Assembly (NCBI RefSeq): GCF_001039355.2
Contig: NW_019775856.1
Coordinates: forward strand, 17,672-81,671
Source: Lingula anatina
Taxonomy: Eukaryota; Brachiopoda; Lingulata; Lingulida; Lingulidae
Length of the DNA stretch: 64,000 nucleotides
Direction: 5' to 3'
Shown: positions 11,696 through 23,300 of the stretch, one piece after another
Numbering within the stretch: the first letter of the stretch is position 1
Layout: each line of letters starts with the position of its first letter
The notes under the pieces: generated by a model
The model's input: only the letters and a program-made list of their open reading frames with translations
Database searches by the model: none
Told to the model about the DNA's origin: nothing
Made by a program: the position numbers and the translations under genes

Positions 11696-14600
11696 ATGGC
11701 GTTGGCGACAGCCGGGAGATCGATGACACTGTACTGGGGCTCAGGATGCGCACCTTGCTGGTGTGTTATGGCGGTTTTGGAGGAGAAAGGAATCAGAGAC
11801 TACGAAAGCAAGCTGATCTCCTTCGATAAAAACGAGAACAAATCTGAAGAAATAATGAAGATGAATCCACGTGGTGAGGTTAGGCCCTATGCCGCTCACA
11901 AAGCGAATGTGATTTACTGCATGAGTTTCTCATTGGGGTGGGCAGAGATCACCGAGAGATTTATGTGAAAACATTTTTTGGTCTTTGTAAAGTTTTCTAG
12001 CATTTGCATTTTTACCAATCTATCAGAGGTTTCTTACATTTCCTTCAATCAGCATCTAGTCGAGTTCCGCACGTGGTACAAATGACCTGTTTGCGGGTCT
12101 TTGTACATGTAGGCCTATGCGTACGACAAGGTATGACTGCATATAGCCTCAGTTTTTTATCCCAATTTCCACGTGTGCCCGCTTATCGGTGTCCCATATA
12201 TTTCACAAAACCGTGAACTTTAGAATGGATTGGTAATATTGAATTAATAATGGTATATTTTATATTAAGGTGCCAACGTTTGTTATAGGGGACATCGTCA
12301 TCAGTGAATCGCTGGCAATCTGTTTGTTTCTTGAGGTACGCAGATATCTTTATTGAATGTTACCTAGAATAGTGTATTCTATAGGCTACTGGTTTCAAAT
12401 CCCATTTTCTTTGAAAAAAAAACGCAGTTTTATTCTCTTACTAATGATTCTCGGCTCGACCCGCCTTTGCACTAACATTCTATGTTTTTGTTCAATTTTA
12501 GATAATAATAAAATAAAACGTTTAAATAAGTTGGTTCTAAACGAATCATGATTCATTTATATTGACATGTCAGAAGGAAATACTGAATTCTGAAATGTTG
12601 TCATGAGTACTGTTACACGCGAGATGCAGTTCTTTTTTCTGTGATCTTGCAGGACACGTACAAGTCGTCCGGTGTACAGCTTATTCCTACCGATGGCCCC
12701 AGAAAGGCCGAGGTGCTGCAAAGAACTGTTGAGGTAAGAGATCTACCTCCCATAAACTTATTTGGTGGGTCCTAGAGAAAATACAAAGTGAGCTTCGGCC
12801 ACAAAAACCTGCTCCTACCATGGGCCATAGGAGCCTGTCCGTGCGTCTTCCAGATGGCCCCAGACATGCAATAAATTGCGAAATCGACATGCACGTCGTT
12901 TTGGCATGAATGGGTCCATCTGAAAGACGCAAGCACGGGTTCCTTTGGGCCTTGGTTTGTTCCAATATTGCTTCGTCATTCATGAAGGTTTCTGGCAGGT
13001 GACAGAACAAGTTCCCCACGCTTATGTTTCATGTAATACCCGATCTCATGAGACTTGTCAGATTTCTGTGCAACGCCCTTTCCCCCTTTGGGCAAATACA
13101 GGGGTGCATGTTTTGACGTTTGTTATTTTCTGCCCTCTTCAGGCCCCGGGATTCATGAAGAAAGGATTTGAAGACCTGGGTTATCTGTACATAAAAAGCC
13201 ACGTGAATGAGGTAACAGACACGGCAGGCGTGACGGCCAAAAAACTCTCCCTGTCTCTCTCGTAATTGTTTAATCCTTAATAACCCCTTCCCCCTCTCTC
13301 ATCCCACGTTCTTTCTTGACCTGATAAATAAGTCTTTTCAGATGCAAGTTGAACATTTCATTAAATCGAAACGAAATTATGAAGAGCCATTTGCTTATTG
13401 AAAGAGATATTAATGTTTCCCAAATGCAGACTATCAGTTTAACACAACTCTCAGACTTTTTTTTTCAAGATTGAAGTTTATTTATTTCATATTTCAGTCC
13501 TTCAGACCCAGAATACATACAATGTAGTTCGGCAGATTATTTTATAGGATATAAATATAATAAAAGTAACAAACATTCTCAATATAAATATGAAAATAAA
13601 GGTATACATGAAGTCCACTTATTCAATGATCTTGGTATAATTTTTTCTTATTTTGTTACAATGATATAAGTAAGCTGCCAATCTTTTTTTAATAAAGTCA
13701 TCGTTTCACGAAGATATAGCATCTGTCATGGTCATTGTTTGTATATCTGGTATGTACTCTTTTCTGAAGTCTATATATTAACTACGCTCTTGTAGGACAT
13801 GAATCACGTTTACGACATAACTATATCCTTTTGAAAAACAAGCGATGCATAATCTGTTTTCTGCCTCTGTGCTGTTATAGCGTCCATTTTCTACCTGTAA
13901 ATCATGATTCGATATTCTAAATTTACACAGATATCTGTGTTCTGTGTCTAGGTTACTGTATGACTCAAAGGTCTTTTTTTTTCAGGAAGAAATGAAAGAG
14001 AAAAAGGCATCACTGAAAGCTGAACTGGCTCTCTGGGAAGGTTATCTGAAGGCAGTATGTACTAATTGAATCCGTATCAATTTTTTACTTTTCAATTTTG
14101 AGAATCATCGATTTTCTTAGTTTTGTGAAATGCCTAATGGGACAGGTGGCCTTATTTGATGTTACATATTGTATCGTCATGTCTAGTAAAATTTAACTTT
14201 CAGTTTTAATTAGGTTACAATCTTATAACTGACAAATTACGTGCATTTTCCTGTCATTTCGTAGAATGATGATGTTCTTTTGGGATTTTATTCTTTTGAA
14301 ATGTGAATTTATATATTCTCAGCCGTACATGTTATGGCGATTTGGCACCAACTTGTATACTAGTATGTTAAGACGAACTAAGACACTAAGGCAATAGATA
14401 TACACTTCCTTGAACGTACCAAATGTTGTTACAACAATGTAAATCATATAAAAGAACACTAATATATATTAAAACAACTGTAGATGAATTAACGTTTTTC
14501 AGCAAATATACATGTAGTATTTTTATAACTAGTTACCAGATTTACCAGATACCAATTTAACAATTACTCATTATAGTCTTGATAAGAGAATGATGATATT

Positions 14601-14936
14601 TTCAAGAATGACCTTTAATCTAGAAGAAGCAGATGATCTTAATGTATATATAGCGCGCATGTGTATAATAACGTCGACAGTTCAGTGTATCAGTTAAGTG
14701 CATGTTTCTTGCAGGCAGGAGGTGACTATTTGACTGGCCAGGACTTCACAATGGCTGACTGCATCTTCTTCCCCGTCTTAGCCGTTATGGTGCGTCTCGG
14801 CCTTGCACTGCGTCCGACCTTCCCGGAGCTGGGGAAGTATTATGAAACGGTCAGCAAGCGACCTTCCATTATGAAAACGTGGCCGCCACACTGGAAGGGA
14901 ACGGAGGGAAAAAAGTGGCTGAATAATGTGTGCTGA
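11696..14936 (+). CDS. Glutathione S-transferase, rho-class-like, copy B, 6 exons
   Basis: Paralogue of copy A with the same architecture: exons 11696-11878, 12270-12335, 12653-12733, 13143-13211, 13986-14054, 14715-14936, all introns phase 0, 229 aa. Glutathione-binding landmarks are kept: Val62-Pro63, Glu74-Ser75, and the LTGQDFTMADC and RPSIMKTWPPHW signatures. The active-site loop differs: Ser18 of copy A is Cys, giving CAPC (18-21), and Arg23 is Cys23, so the loop reads GSGCAPCWCVM. A CxxC at this position resembles glutaredoxin/thioredoxin-type sites and may change the chemistry; that is inference. The fourth intron contains a 5'-truncated LINE directly before the acceptor, but the splice sites are intact. 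The frame is open throughout, so the gene is probably functional. Confidence 0.9.
12816..12962. mobile_element. Imperfect hairpin element in GST-B intron 3
   Basis: Same element as 9018-9152. One arm contains GTGCGTCTTCCAGATGG and the other, in reverse, TTGCGTCTTTCAGATGG. The arms of about 50 bp are better preserved than in copy A. Confidence 0.6.
13459..13980 (-). mobile_element. 5'-truncated non-LTR retrotransposon (LINE) fragment
   Basis: Present in GST-B intron 4 and absent from the matching intron of copy A. Read on the minus strand, it begins with a decayed coding tail containing YLCKFRISNHDLQVENGRYN then RLCIAC. This resembles the region near the C-terminus of invertebrate LINE reverse-transcriptase proteins. 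The frame stops at 13785, followed by a 3' UTR, AATAAATAAA and a terminal A-run (T-run at 13459-13467 on plus). Both ends carry a CTTTTTTTT stretch that may be the target duplication. The element inserted into the polypyrimidine tract of the acceptor, and a copy of the tract still precedes CAG at 13983-13985. Confidence 0.7.
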
Positions 14937-15376
14937 AGTGAAGGATAACAACAGACCATTGCAAACAAAAATGGTCATTTTTGGTGCTATTGTCAACACA
15001 ATAGTAACTTTTGTGAGACCTTAAAATGGACGCAAAGGCGCTTCTTAGATTGTTGTATCTATTTTATCGAAATGATCTAACCAAGTCCCATAGCGGACGC
15101 CATATTGGATTAGCAGCCATATTAGATTTTAATCCAGCGTTAAAGACTAATAATACATTATGCTTCAGTATCACAGACACACTGTTTTCTGCTAGTAAAT
15201 CACGTCTAAAAAGTAATGAAAGCATACGTTCTCCATTTGGCATGCTTGTTGCAGCCATTTTGAGAAAAGGGTCGCTGAATCGCTAGGTACTGGCGCTACT
15301 AACAATCTTTTCAGCAATCTGGCCAAGATTCTTGCTAATTGAATTGTTATGAAATGTATTGCAGGAGGTCATATAT

Positions 15377-15382
15377 AATAAA
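15377..15382 (+). terminator. Candidate poly(A) signal, GST copy B
   Basis: AATAAA about 440 nt after the stop of copy B, in the same context as the signal after copy A. Confidence 0.5.
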
Positions 15383-15611
15383 ATCTATATCTAAACGTAC
15401 ACATGCACTAGTATCTTTTATGAATAAGACTAATTTTTGTTGTCATTTATGCTAAATTCTATAATTAAGTTTAAGGTCTTCATAGACCGGAATTGCTTTA
15501 ATACCTCGTTGATTCACCAGAGCATTATTGTGGACATACTGCCGCTATGAATATTGCAGAAGTGTCGACGAAATCTTTTATCTATTTTATTAGGTTACCG
15601 TGTGTTCGTGT

Positions 15612-17440
15612 TAAGATGTGCTTTATGCGTTTGGAGTGTCCCAAAGTCTTTTTTATGTCTGAATATCCTACAGAGCTTTACTTATCATTTCCAATTCGGA
15701 TATTCATAACGATTCATAAACTCCTCAAATAAAAGTCAATATTTCCTTCTAAAATGCCATGAAGACATAGCGATCTAAATTGATCACGAATCGTTAAGAC
15801 CCAATTTAATTAATAAGGAACAGAAAAAAGCATTAAATCTAATTGCAGGGACGGGTCGAACAACGATTTGTGAGTTGGAGAAAATAGCCTTTTTCTTGAA
15901 GAAAATTAGATTTGGCGAAACAATACAGTATAGAATACATTGTACTTTTAAGTTGAACTTACGACGTAAGTTTATAAGTAATGAAAAGAAAAAACAATAT
16001 TATGAATGATGCTTAGGGTTTGATAATGATTCTCATCCAGTTCGTCCAATTCCTGTTTGGCAAACACGCAACCATTTACAAATGAATGACTGTCGTGCGC
16101 ATGCGCAGTCACCAATCGCAAACTCCTTCCACAAGTATGGGGCCGATTATCTGAAATGCACTCAAATTTTAAAAAAATGCAATTAAAATACATTAATATC
16201 CAAGAATATAAAATGAATCTTTATTTTGACAGCCTTTTAATTCATTTCACTTTTATTGTGATTATAAGAGAAATTTCTTTCTGAATGTAGCGCGAATTTC
16301 GAAAATTCTTCATTCCAGCTGGTTCTGGTTGATTCCTTTGAATCAGAATAAGTGTGACTGTGGCGCCATTAACTTTATGTATTGCAACAACCATCTCTCC
16401 AATGAGAAACAAAATGAATTTAATAATGGGCATTGTATTGAGCTGGCAGCATTTTAAACCCATGCACTTTTTTTTTGTAATTGGCGGCCATCTTAGATTT
16501 TCTTGAAATTCCCAAGTTGCAAGAATGAACGTATGTTTGTTAACCGCCCGATGGGTATACACGTAGTATCATATGAAAGCAGGTCGAGATAATAGGCCGA
16601 GAAAAACAATTGTGTCGACACTATACCCAAAATACCAGTTATTTAAGTAACCTAACTACTAAAATAAGTGAACAAGACCGGAGAATGCCTTAGTTGAAAT
16701 TTGTATGCAAATAAGCAGGCCAATCAAGTGTGTTTTTAGTTTTCTTATCAAGTTAAAACTTGTATTTTTCAAAACGAACATTTTGAGCCACGCTATAACA
16801 TCAAAATGAAGTCACGTCATTAGCAGATGTAGCCATTCGATATTCCAGGGATGTGTTCATTAATTTCATTAATAACCGCGATGTAAATAGACAAATGCAG
16901 GCTTTATACGCTACTTAAATATCCATGTAGGTGCCCATCTCGCGTGTACTCCCAAATCACTATTTGATTACGCATTAAGTCTTTGGCTTTTTGGGGGTAT
17001 TCAGGCCGTTAATGTTGCTTCAAAATTTATTTTCATACTTTTCTAAATTTGCATGATTAGAATATGCCTGTTAGCCTATTCAAGGGTTGTTTAATCAGCC
17101 CACCAATTATTAAATGCTGTTCGATCGATATTATAGCCGGGGCTCCCAGACCCGGGGATATCATTTGTGTGGATAAAATAAGAATGCTCTCTAAAGATTC
17201 ACCTATCGCGTGCTTTTTTTTACTAATCATCTTTTCTTTTCTTTTTTTAAAGAGCTGGGAAAGAAAGAAGGCGGCACTGTGACCTTTTAAAAATTGGATC
17301 ACATATGAAAAACGTTTCCCGCACCGGGAATAATAGAAACGGTTCATAATAAAAATGATTAAAATAGGCAAAGTCGCAAAGGCAAATTAAAAGCTTAATG
17401 AGTCCCATTGAAATTATAAGCAATACATCCTACGTCCGTG
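15612..17440. other. Intergenic, nothing recognised
   Basis: AT-rich sequence. Open frames are short, without splice signals in register or recognisable motifs. Confidence 0.5.
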
Positions 17441-17602
17441 GCAAGGGGAGTTTGGGGGAGTCGCACGAACCGCCCTTTTTACGGAGAAAATGTCCCCTTT
17501 GGGTAAATTTTTAGATAGGTACACGAAGGTTTCACAGTAAAAGGTCCCCCTTTTTTCTCCGAAAAACAACACCCTCTTTGAAATCGTTGGCTATGGGCCT
17601 GA
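17441..17602. repeat. Dispersed repeat, copy 2
   Basis: Diverged copy of 3967-4118 in the same orientation, sharing ATAGGTACAC, GGTTTCACAGTAAAAGG and the end GGCTATGGGCCTG. Confidence 0.6.
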
Positions 17603-17650
17603 CACCTGTGCGAATTTCTGGAATATTTCATATTGTTTTGCCTCACCAAG

Positions 17651-17941
17651 TCATGTCGTAATGAACGCCTGGAACTCTGGGGCCTGCTGAGGAAAGGCCG
17701 CGACGTAATAGTATAAATAGATGACATCAACGCTACGGGGAGCAGTATGCGATGGGTCTGCGTATGTGACAAGAGCAAGGGAGCAAAGAAATAGGAGGAG
17801 CAGCAGCAGAAATTGGGGCGCAGTCGTCGACCAAAATATAAAATTGATAACTGTCAGAAACACTGTCTTTTGAGAAAAGAAAACTGAGGGGCATCTCAGA
17901 AAACCACAGTTGGTTGGCGGCAATTTATTCAAAGTTTTCAT
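17651..17941 (-). CDS. Possible small secreted protein ORF (weak)
   Basis: A 96-codon ATG-started frame. It holds a strongly hydrophobic stretch (APQFLLLLLLFLCSLALVTYA, about residues 41-61), which looks like a signal peptide followed by a short mature part rich in Tyr, Ala and Pro. The hydrophobic stretch is about 40 residues from the ATG, so the true start would have to be in an upstream exon or the frame is chance. There are no dibasic processing sites or family motifs that I recognise, and no homologous copy nearby. Listed only because the hydrophobic-then-polar layout is unusual for random sequence. Confidence 0.15.
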   Translation of the reverse strand: MKTLNKLPPTNCGFLRCPSVFFSQKTVFLTVINFIFWSTTAPQFLLLLLLFLCSLALVTYADPSHTAPRSVDVIYLYYYVAAFPQQAPEFQAFITT

Positions 17942-20095
17942 CCACTCAAGTTGATTTTTATTCCTCCATAGGCGGACTTTTTATTTGACATCTTTATTTT
18001 ACGAGGTGAGTAAGATGTTTTTTTTGAAACAGCTAGTATACGGCCCGGCGGAATTTTTTTTCACGTCAGAGTCTTTCCATAAAGTTTGCTAGGGGGATTG
18101 CATGAAATACATGTAACACTTGTTTACATAAAAATACCGGCGTATAATTTACTTTGAAGGAGTTCCTATCGCCTAAAGATACAAATTTAGCCATAGCATT
18201 TTTAAAGGTTCAGTCATGTTAAATGTTTGTTCTTGATCAATTTACCGATTTTGGATATTAGAGCAATACGCAGGACAAAGAGTTCTTGATAATACATATC
18301 CTTTACAATATAATGTTTCAAATAACGTGTTACGATGGCTGTTTCAAATATACAAAGAAAATTAAATGTACCAGAGAGTTGCATCAAATAACATGTTATA
18401 ATAGATCAATTTTCGCCACGTGTCTGTTATTGTCATACGCTGAATCTGAGGTAATCGGAACGGTGCTCATTTTCAGTTTCTTAGAATTGTTTTATAATGT
18501 ATCTTATACACGCAAACGCCAATTTATTGTCCATAAAGTATACAATTTGAAAAACTCTTGAGCCAGAGCGGAATGCCTAGTGTACAATTCTTCGTTTAAG
18601 ATTAGAATTTTCACGTCTTAGGTTGTAGTATTTTAGTACACACAATATTGGTGCATCATTAATCATACAGACAGACAGCAATGATACTCTCTTTGCTATT
18701 AACGCCTTTCTGATATACGTTATTTTTAAATTTCTATAGTGAAATCAAAGGCTTTTTTTTTGTAAATCTTGTGTTGTGCTTTGGTACGATTCATCGGCAA
18801 TTCGTAATTCGGCTCAAGGTAAAGCTGAACAAAACAATAAAACTAATAAGAACACGGACATGAAGCAAGAATTTAAATAATGATCCATGCAAACAATATT
18901 ATTTCAGCCAGAATACGCCGTAGATTGAAACTTTGTTTTGTACAAATGGGTGGAAACGGCTTTCAATAATGTACGAATATAATTTTCGGTCTTGTAAAGT
19001 GGGACAGATTCGCGAAAAACTCTGCAGGAGAACGTTCTTTCCCCCCATCTTTTCCTAGTTTTGTAGCATGGAACAGTAAAACTAACTGGCAATCAATTTT
19101 TTCACTTCTCTTTCCTCCTCGCCACACCCTCAAGCGTTCATTAAAAAGGACACGCGGGACTCATCAGGGAAACACTCATACTTTCAAATCGTCCTCAAGG
19201 ATCTCAATACACTTTGGAGTAGCCTATCTAATCATTATCCCTTGTTCCCTATATTTGTAGCACTGAACGGCCGTCTTTCTTCTGTTTTCCTTTCTATTTA
19301 CGTAAGGTTAAATTCTCTGAAAACGGCTGTCCTGGCTAGACAATGCAATGATCGATCAAAACCAAAGCGCTGGATTTCCACACCAACCACTCCGTGATTA
19401 ATAACAACGGTATAAGTTTTCTTATTAAATTGGCACGTTGCCCTTTTTGTGAAGTCGATTTCTGTGACATCCATTCCTTGATCTTTGGTTGATTTTTGTC
19501 TTTGACTCTATTCAATTTAAGTCTAAAATTGGCACATTGCCTTTTTGTAAATTGACTTGAGTGACATGTATTCTTGATCTCGGGTATAGTTTGTCTGTGA
19601 TTCTGTTCCATTCAATTATATCTTCAACTAAGTGCACGGAAATTGGACCCAAGAGACCTGTAAGAGGAAGAACGGTTTCCTGTCAACTAAGACTGTCTTT
19701 AAGAATCTTTGAGTACCAGGTAGCTCTTCTCCAATGACATCCAAGATCAATACGTTGCTTATTCAGTGTCTGTGCTCTGTTCTTTACAAACCTATTTATC
19801 TTCCCGTCGCAGACGCAATCCCCGATAATAATACACAATTGCAAAACAATAACAGCGCGTCATTCCTGCACCATCTCAGCGTACAAAAACGACTTCCAAT
19901 ATCAACAATGATAGAGTAAACTTGTCACTGGACATCAATCACATATAGAAAGTAAGAGTTTTGATAACAAACGGACATAATTTATTAAATAACCGAACTG
20001 CTGCCACTGCTGTCGTCAGATAAATTGACATGGAACGTCCACCTAGGCATTCGGTTTCCTTCTAAATTCCCTGGGATATTGATGAAACGTCGAAC
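17942..20095. other. Intergenic, with one duplicated block
   Basis: No gene supported. The only structure seen is the direct repeat at 19427-19619. Confidence 0.5.
19427..19619. repeat. Diverged direct repeat, two units of about 95 bp
   Basis: Unit 1 is 19427-19520 and unit 2 is 19525-19619. Both start with AAATTGGCAC(G/A)TTGCC, share GTGACAT and TTCTTGATCT or CTTGATCT, and end in TTCAATT. About three quarters of the bases agree by eye. Confidence 0.7.
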
Positions 20096-20299
20096 CAGTG
20101 GCGGATTTAGAGGGTGGGGGGGGGATGGTCCTGACCCCCCCCCCATGATTTCTGAATAAAAAATCACACCAATGGTCCCCTCTTGAAATTAGAATTTAGA
20201 CTACTTTTAAATAGTACCAGATCGTCCTCTAAAATACCAACAATACCGACGTCTTCTCATCCGCGCCTCCCCCTATAAATAATCCTTAATCCGCCCCTG
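20096..20299. mobile_element. hAT-like MITE, 204 bp
   Basis: Terminal inverted repeats CAGTGGCGGATTTAG (left) and CAGGGGCGGATTAAG (right, read in reverse), flanked by 8-bp sequences CGTCGAAC and TTTCGAAC (6 of 8 identical). Ends of the CAGTGGCG type with an 8-bp duplication fit the hAT superfamily. There is no coding capacity. Two internal C/G runs flank a region that can fold back. Confidence 0.7.
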
Positions 20300-20307
20300 T
20301 TTCGAAC

Positions 20308-23300
20308 TCATACCACCTGTACGGAACCGCCCAGTGAAATTCAACTTTCAATCTTTATTTGAATAAAATTGCATCTAGGTGAATTATATTTAATCCCCAT
20401 TGCTATCCAAAGTGAACGTCCCCCGTGATTTTTCGTGTTTGAACTTAATATGCAATCACATTCAGGCGGGCTGCCGTGAGCTGTCACTTCTTGAAATGTA
20501 CGAATGCATGTATAATCCAGTGCGTCTGGAAAATATTCGTAATGGGTTTTGCGATACAAAGAAGTAGTTTCTATATACTCACACTCTCTTGGTTTACAAT
20601 GTATGTAAACAGAACGTTAAAAATCTTAATTGAAAACACGCCCGAGGCCAAATGGTGCCAACGCGAAATAAAAAAAAAATCAAGTTAAATGAAATACTAA
20701 AACATTACACTTCCATACATTCAGGATATCGAAGACTGAACAGATATTACTTTGGGAAACCGTTACCCGTTAATTAAAAACAAACAGAATTAAAAGCCTA
20801 ACACTCTGGCATAGCAAGCAAATTATTAGCAAGTGTGATTGCGTGACTCTTTTCATAGCCGCGCAGTGATCACTGGCAGCAATAGTGCGATCCTTGCACT
20901 CCGTTTTCGTACGCATACGCGTGGTAGATAGCTCCAAGCTAACGAACTTTAAACTTCTCGAATCATTTGTGTCAGGCATTATCATTCATTACTGCTTCTG
21001 CCCGCATATTCACCCTGACACAGAACAAGAGACTGCATATTCTACATGTTCCACCGACGATAAGCTGCCTTCGCCATGACCGTAAAGCCGTCGTATAAGG
21101 TCCAGCGCCTTTCTCCGAAATGGACTGTAAGTGTAACCGATTACTTTTAATGTAAGAAAGAACGTTTTCATTTATGATAAACTGTATTGAAATATTTCGC
21201 AGTTTTACTATAACTAATTGAGCATATAATCAAAGTGGGAGTCCAAATGATTGATTACAGAACTTAAATGTAACTATTTCATGACCTAAATATTATACAG
21301 CATATGGTTATCAGTTACGCATAAAAACCACTTTACTTTCAAGCAGTCTTAATTCTGACTTAAAAGCCTTACGTGCAGGCTTTTCTTTTGTTTCTCTCTC
21401 TTCTCTGTTGGAACGCAGTTATCTACTCGTTTTACCGATACTTATTGCATTATGGGAACATTTGTTTCTTCTCCCGTGTTTATTTCGCGTTAGGTAAACA
21501 CCTTTCTTTCGTTCCATGGGTAATCAAAACGTTAGATCAAAGTTGAAACAACATGACGGACTTCATTTCAGAATTTAATTTAAAACAGTTGCATTACAGC
21601 TAATAATTGTCATTACCCTTTACAAATTAATAATTCACATTACATATACTGTGCCCTTGTTTGGTTCATTACCCCTATATGGCCGTATATGTACAGTATA
21701 ATGCTGAATGTGTAAACTGCATATTCTCGTTGTTGGATAAACTTATATGCCAGTTTGTTAATAATCAACAAGCACACTGGACGATAGAGCGATAAAGGCA
21801 ACAGCACATAATTTCGCGTTTTAGCATCTACGTTCCTGTGGAACTGTTCCAAAAGAGCAATTCCTGTTTCAGAGTGGGCCTATATGGGTTCTGTTCATTG
21901 TTGTTGAAAATGACTAAATAGGTCCTGATCACAACAGCTAGCGAAAGGCAAAAACAAGTTTGGAAAACAGCACTCAGTTTTATTAAGTTCAGTTATTTGT
22001 CTAGGCTGATACACCTCTTTTCTGTACATGATACACAACTGTTTTTACAGAGAAATCTTTCAGGTCATCACCTATGACTCGTGCAAATGGATATTAAACT
22101 GCATTTATAATACACCGGGGAATGATGCTAATTAAATTATCTCGTTTTTATTGTTCAGTCTAATTAGTCCAAGAGGGCTTGCTTCCTGTTGGGTTCTTTC
22201 GTTGTTTGGCAGAATCTGTACCTATGGGACTGTTGCTTGCTTTATGATCTCTGACAGCGTGTGCTTCTTCGCCGTGCCTTTCAATCGTGTTCGATTGGAA
22301 TCGCCAAGAGAATTCAAACTGTTGCATCTGTCGCATATCTTGTATTGTTATTTTGGTTTCAGAATACTCTGAGGGAAGAACAAGTAATCTCTTGTTGGAA
22401 TTGTTTAATTTTCCTGATGGTACCATTAGACTTAGAAATCAGCCCTGTAGACGTATAACATCTGCGCCGTCCTGGATAATGTGAACACAAAGAATAATGA
22501 CATCGCTTTCTTGGTGTCTTTGCTTAAGGAAGAAATAAATCAATAATGTTATCATGTAATATCAACATAAATAACAAGATGCAACACGGCAAATGCAATT
22601 ACCACACATTTAAACATACCTTATTTTTACCTTGGTATAGTTAATTTAACTATACACCTTAAGGTCTATCAATTCTTTTACTTTAATATAATATTTGAAA
22701 GATGAATATATAAAAAAAACGGTGCCCACTGTTTTCAAAACTGATCCCTACTGGCCACCGATATCATTGCTCAAATTTTCAATAAAATTTCTCTTTTCGT
22801 GTTTACATATCCCCTATTTTGATTATAGATAGCCTTTATTAGGTATCCTAAATATTAGTATCCAAGGAGTGTGTATGTACATGTACCAGCCTTGTTGCTC
22901 CATGTAACTACTCAAGCTGATGGTAATTATGCCCTGATAACCACACCTGCTGTGAGCCTTAACAACTTTGCTTCTGAATATTTCAAACATTTGTTGTTGT
23001 TTCCAGTAGTAACCCCTCGCCATAGCCACCTGTAATACAAGGTAGTTGAGTTGTTGATGTGGTAGTTTTGTCCATTAGCAGGATTCACAAATGTGGAGGA
23101 GTTATTTGTAGAAGAAAAAGTGTTGCTTCTCAAGGATGTCAAGGATTAAATACGATATGTTCATTATCACCAAAGCAGTAGTTTGTTAAAACAATTTAAT
23201 TGTTTAAAAACCATGGACATTTTTACTATTTTTATCCTAGAGCAATGTAATGTAAATGTTTTCGTAATCTTTTTTTGTTTACTAGACAAATATCAATTAA

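Larger units (their letters stand above)
11590..15611 (+). repeat. Tandem duplication unit 2 (GST copy B with flanks)
   Basis: Second copy of the unit described at 7450-11400. It carries its own insertion of about 520 bp (13459-13980). The end of homology is near GTGTGTTCGTG at about 15600. Confidence 0.85.

Noticed and set aside
22927-23142. Minus-strand frame rich in Asn, Ser and Thr with a possible splice donor after TTACAG
   Set aside because: Low-complexity composition, no acceptor or partner exon that I could find, and no family motif.
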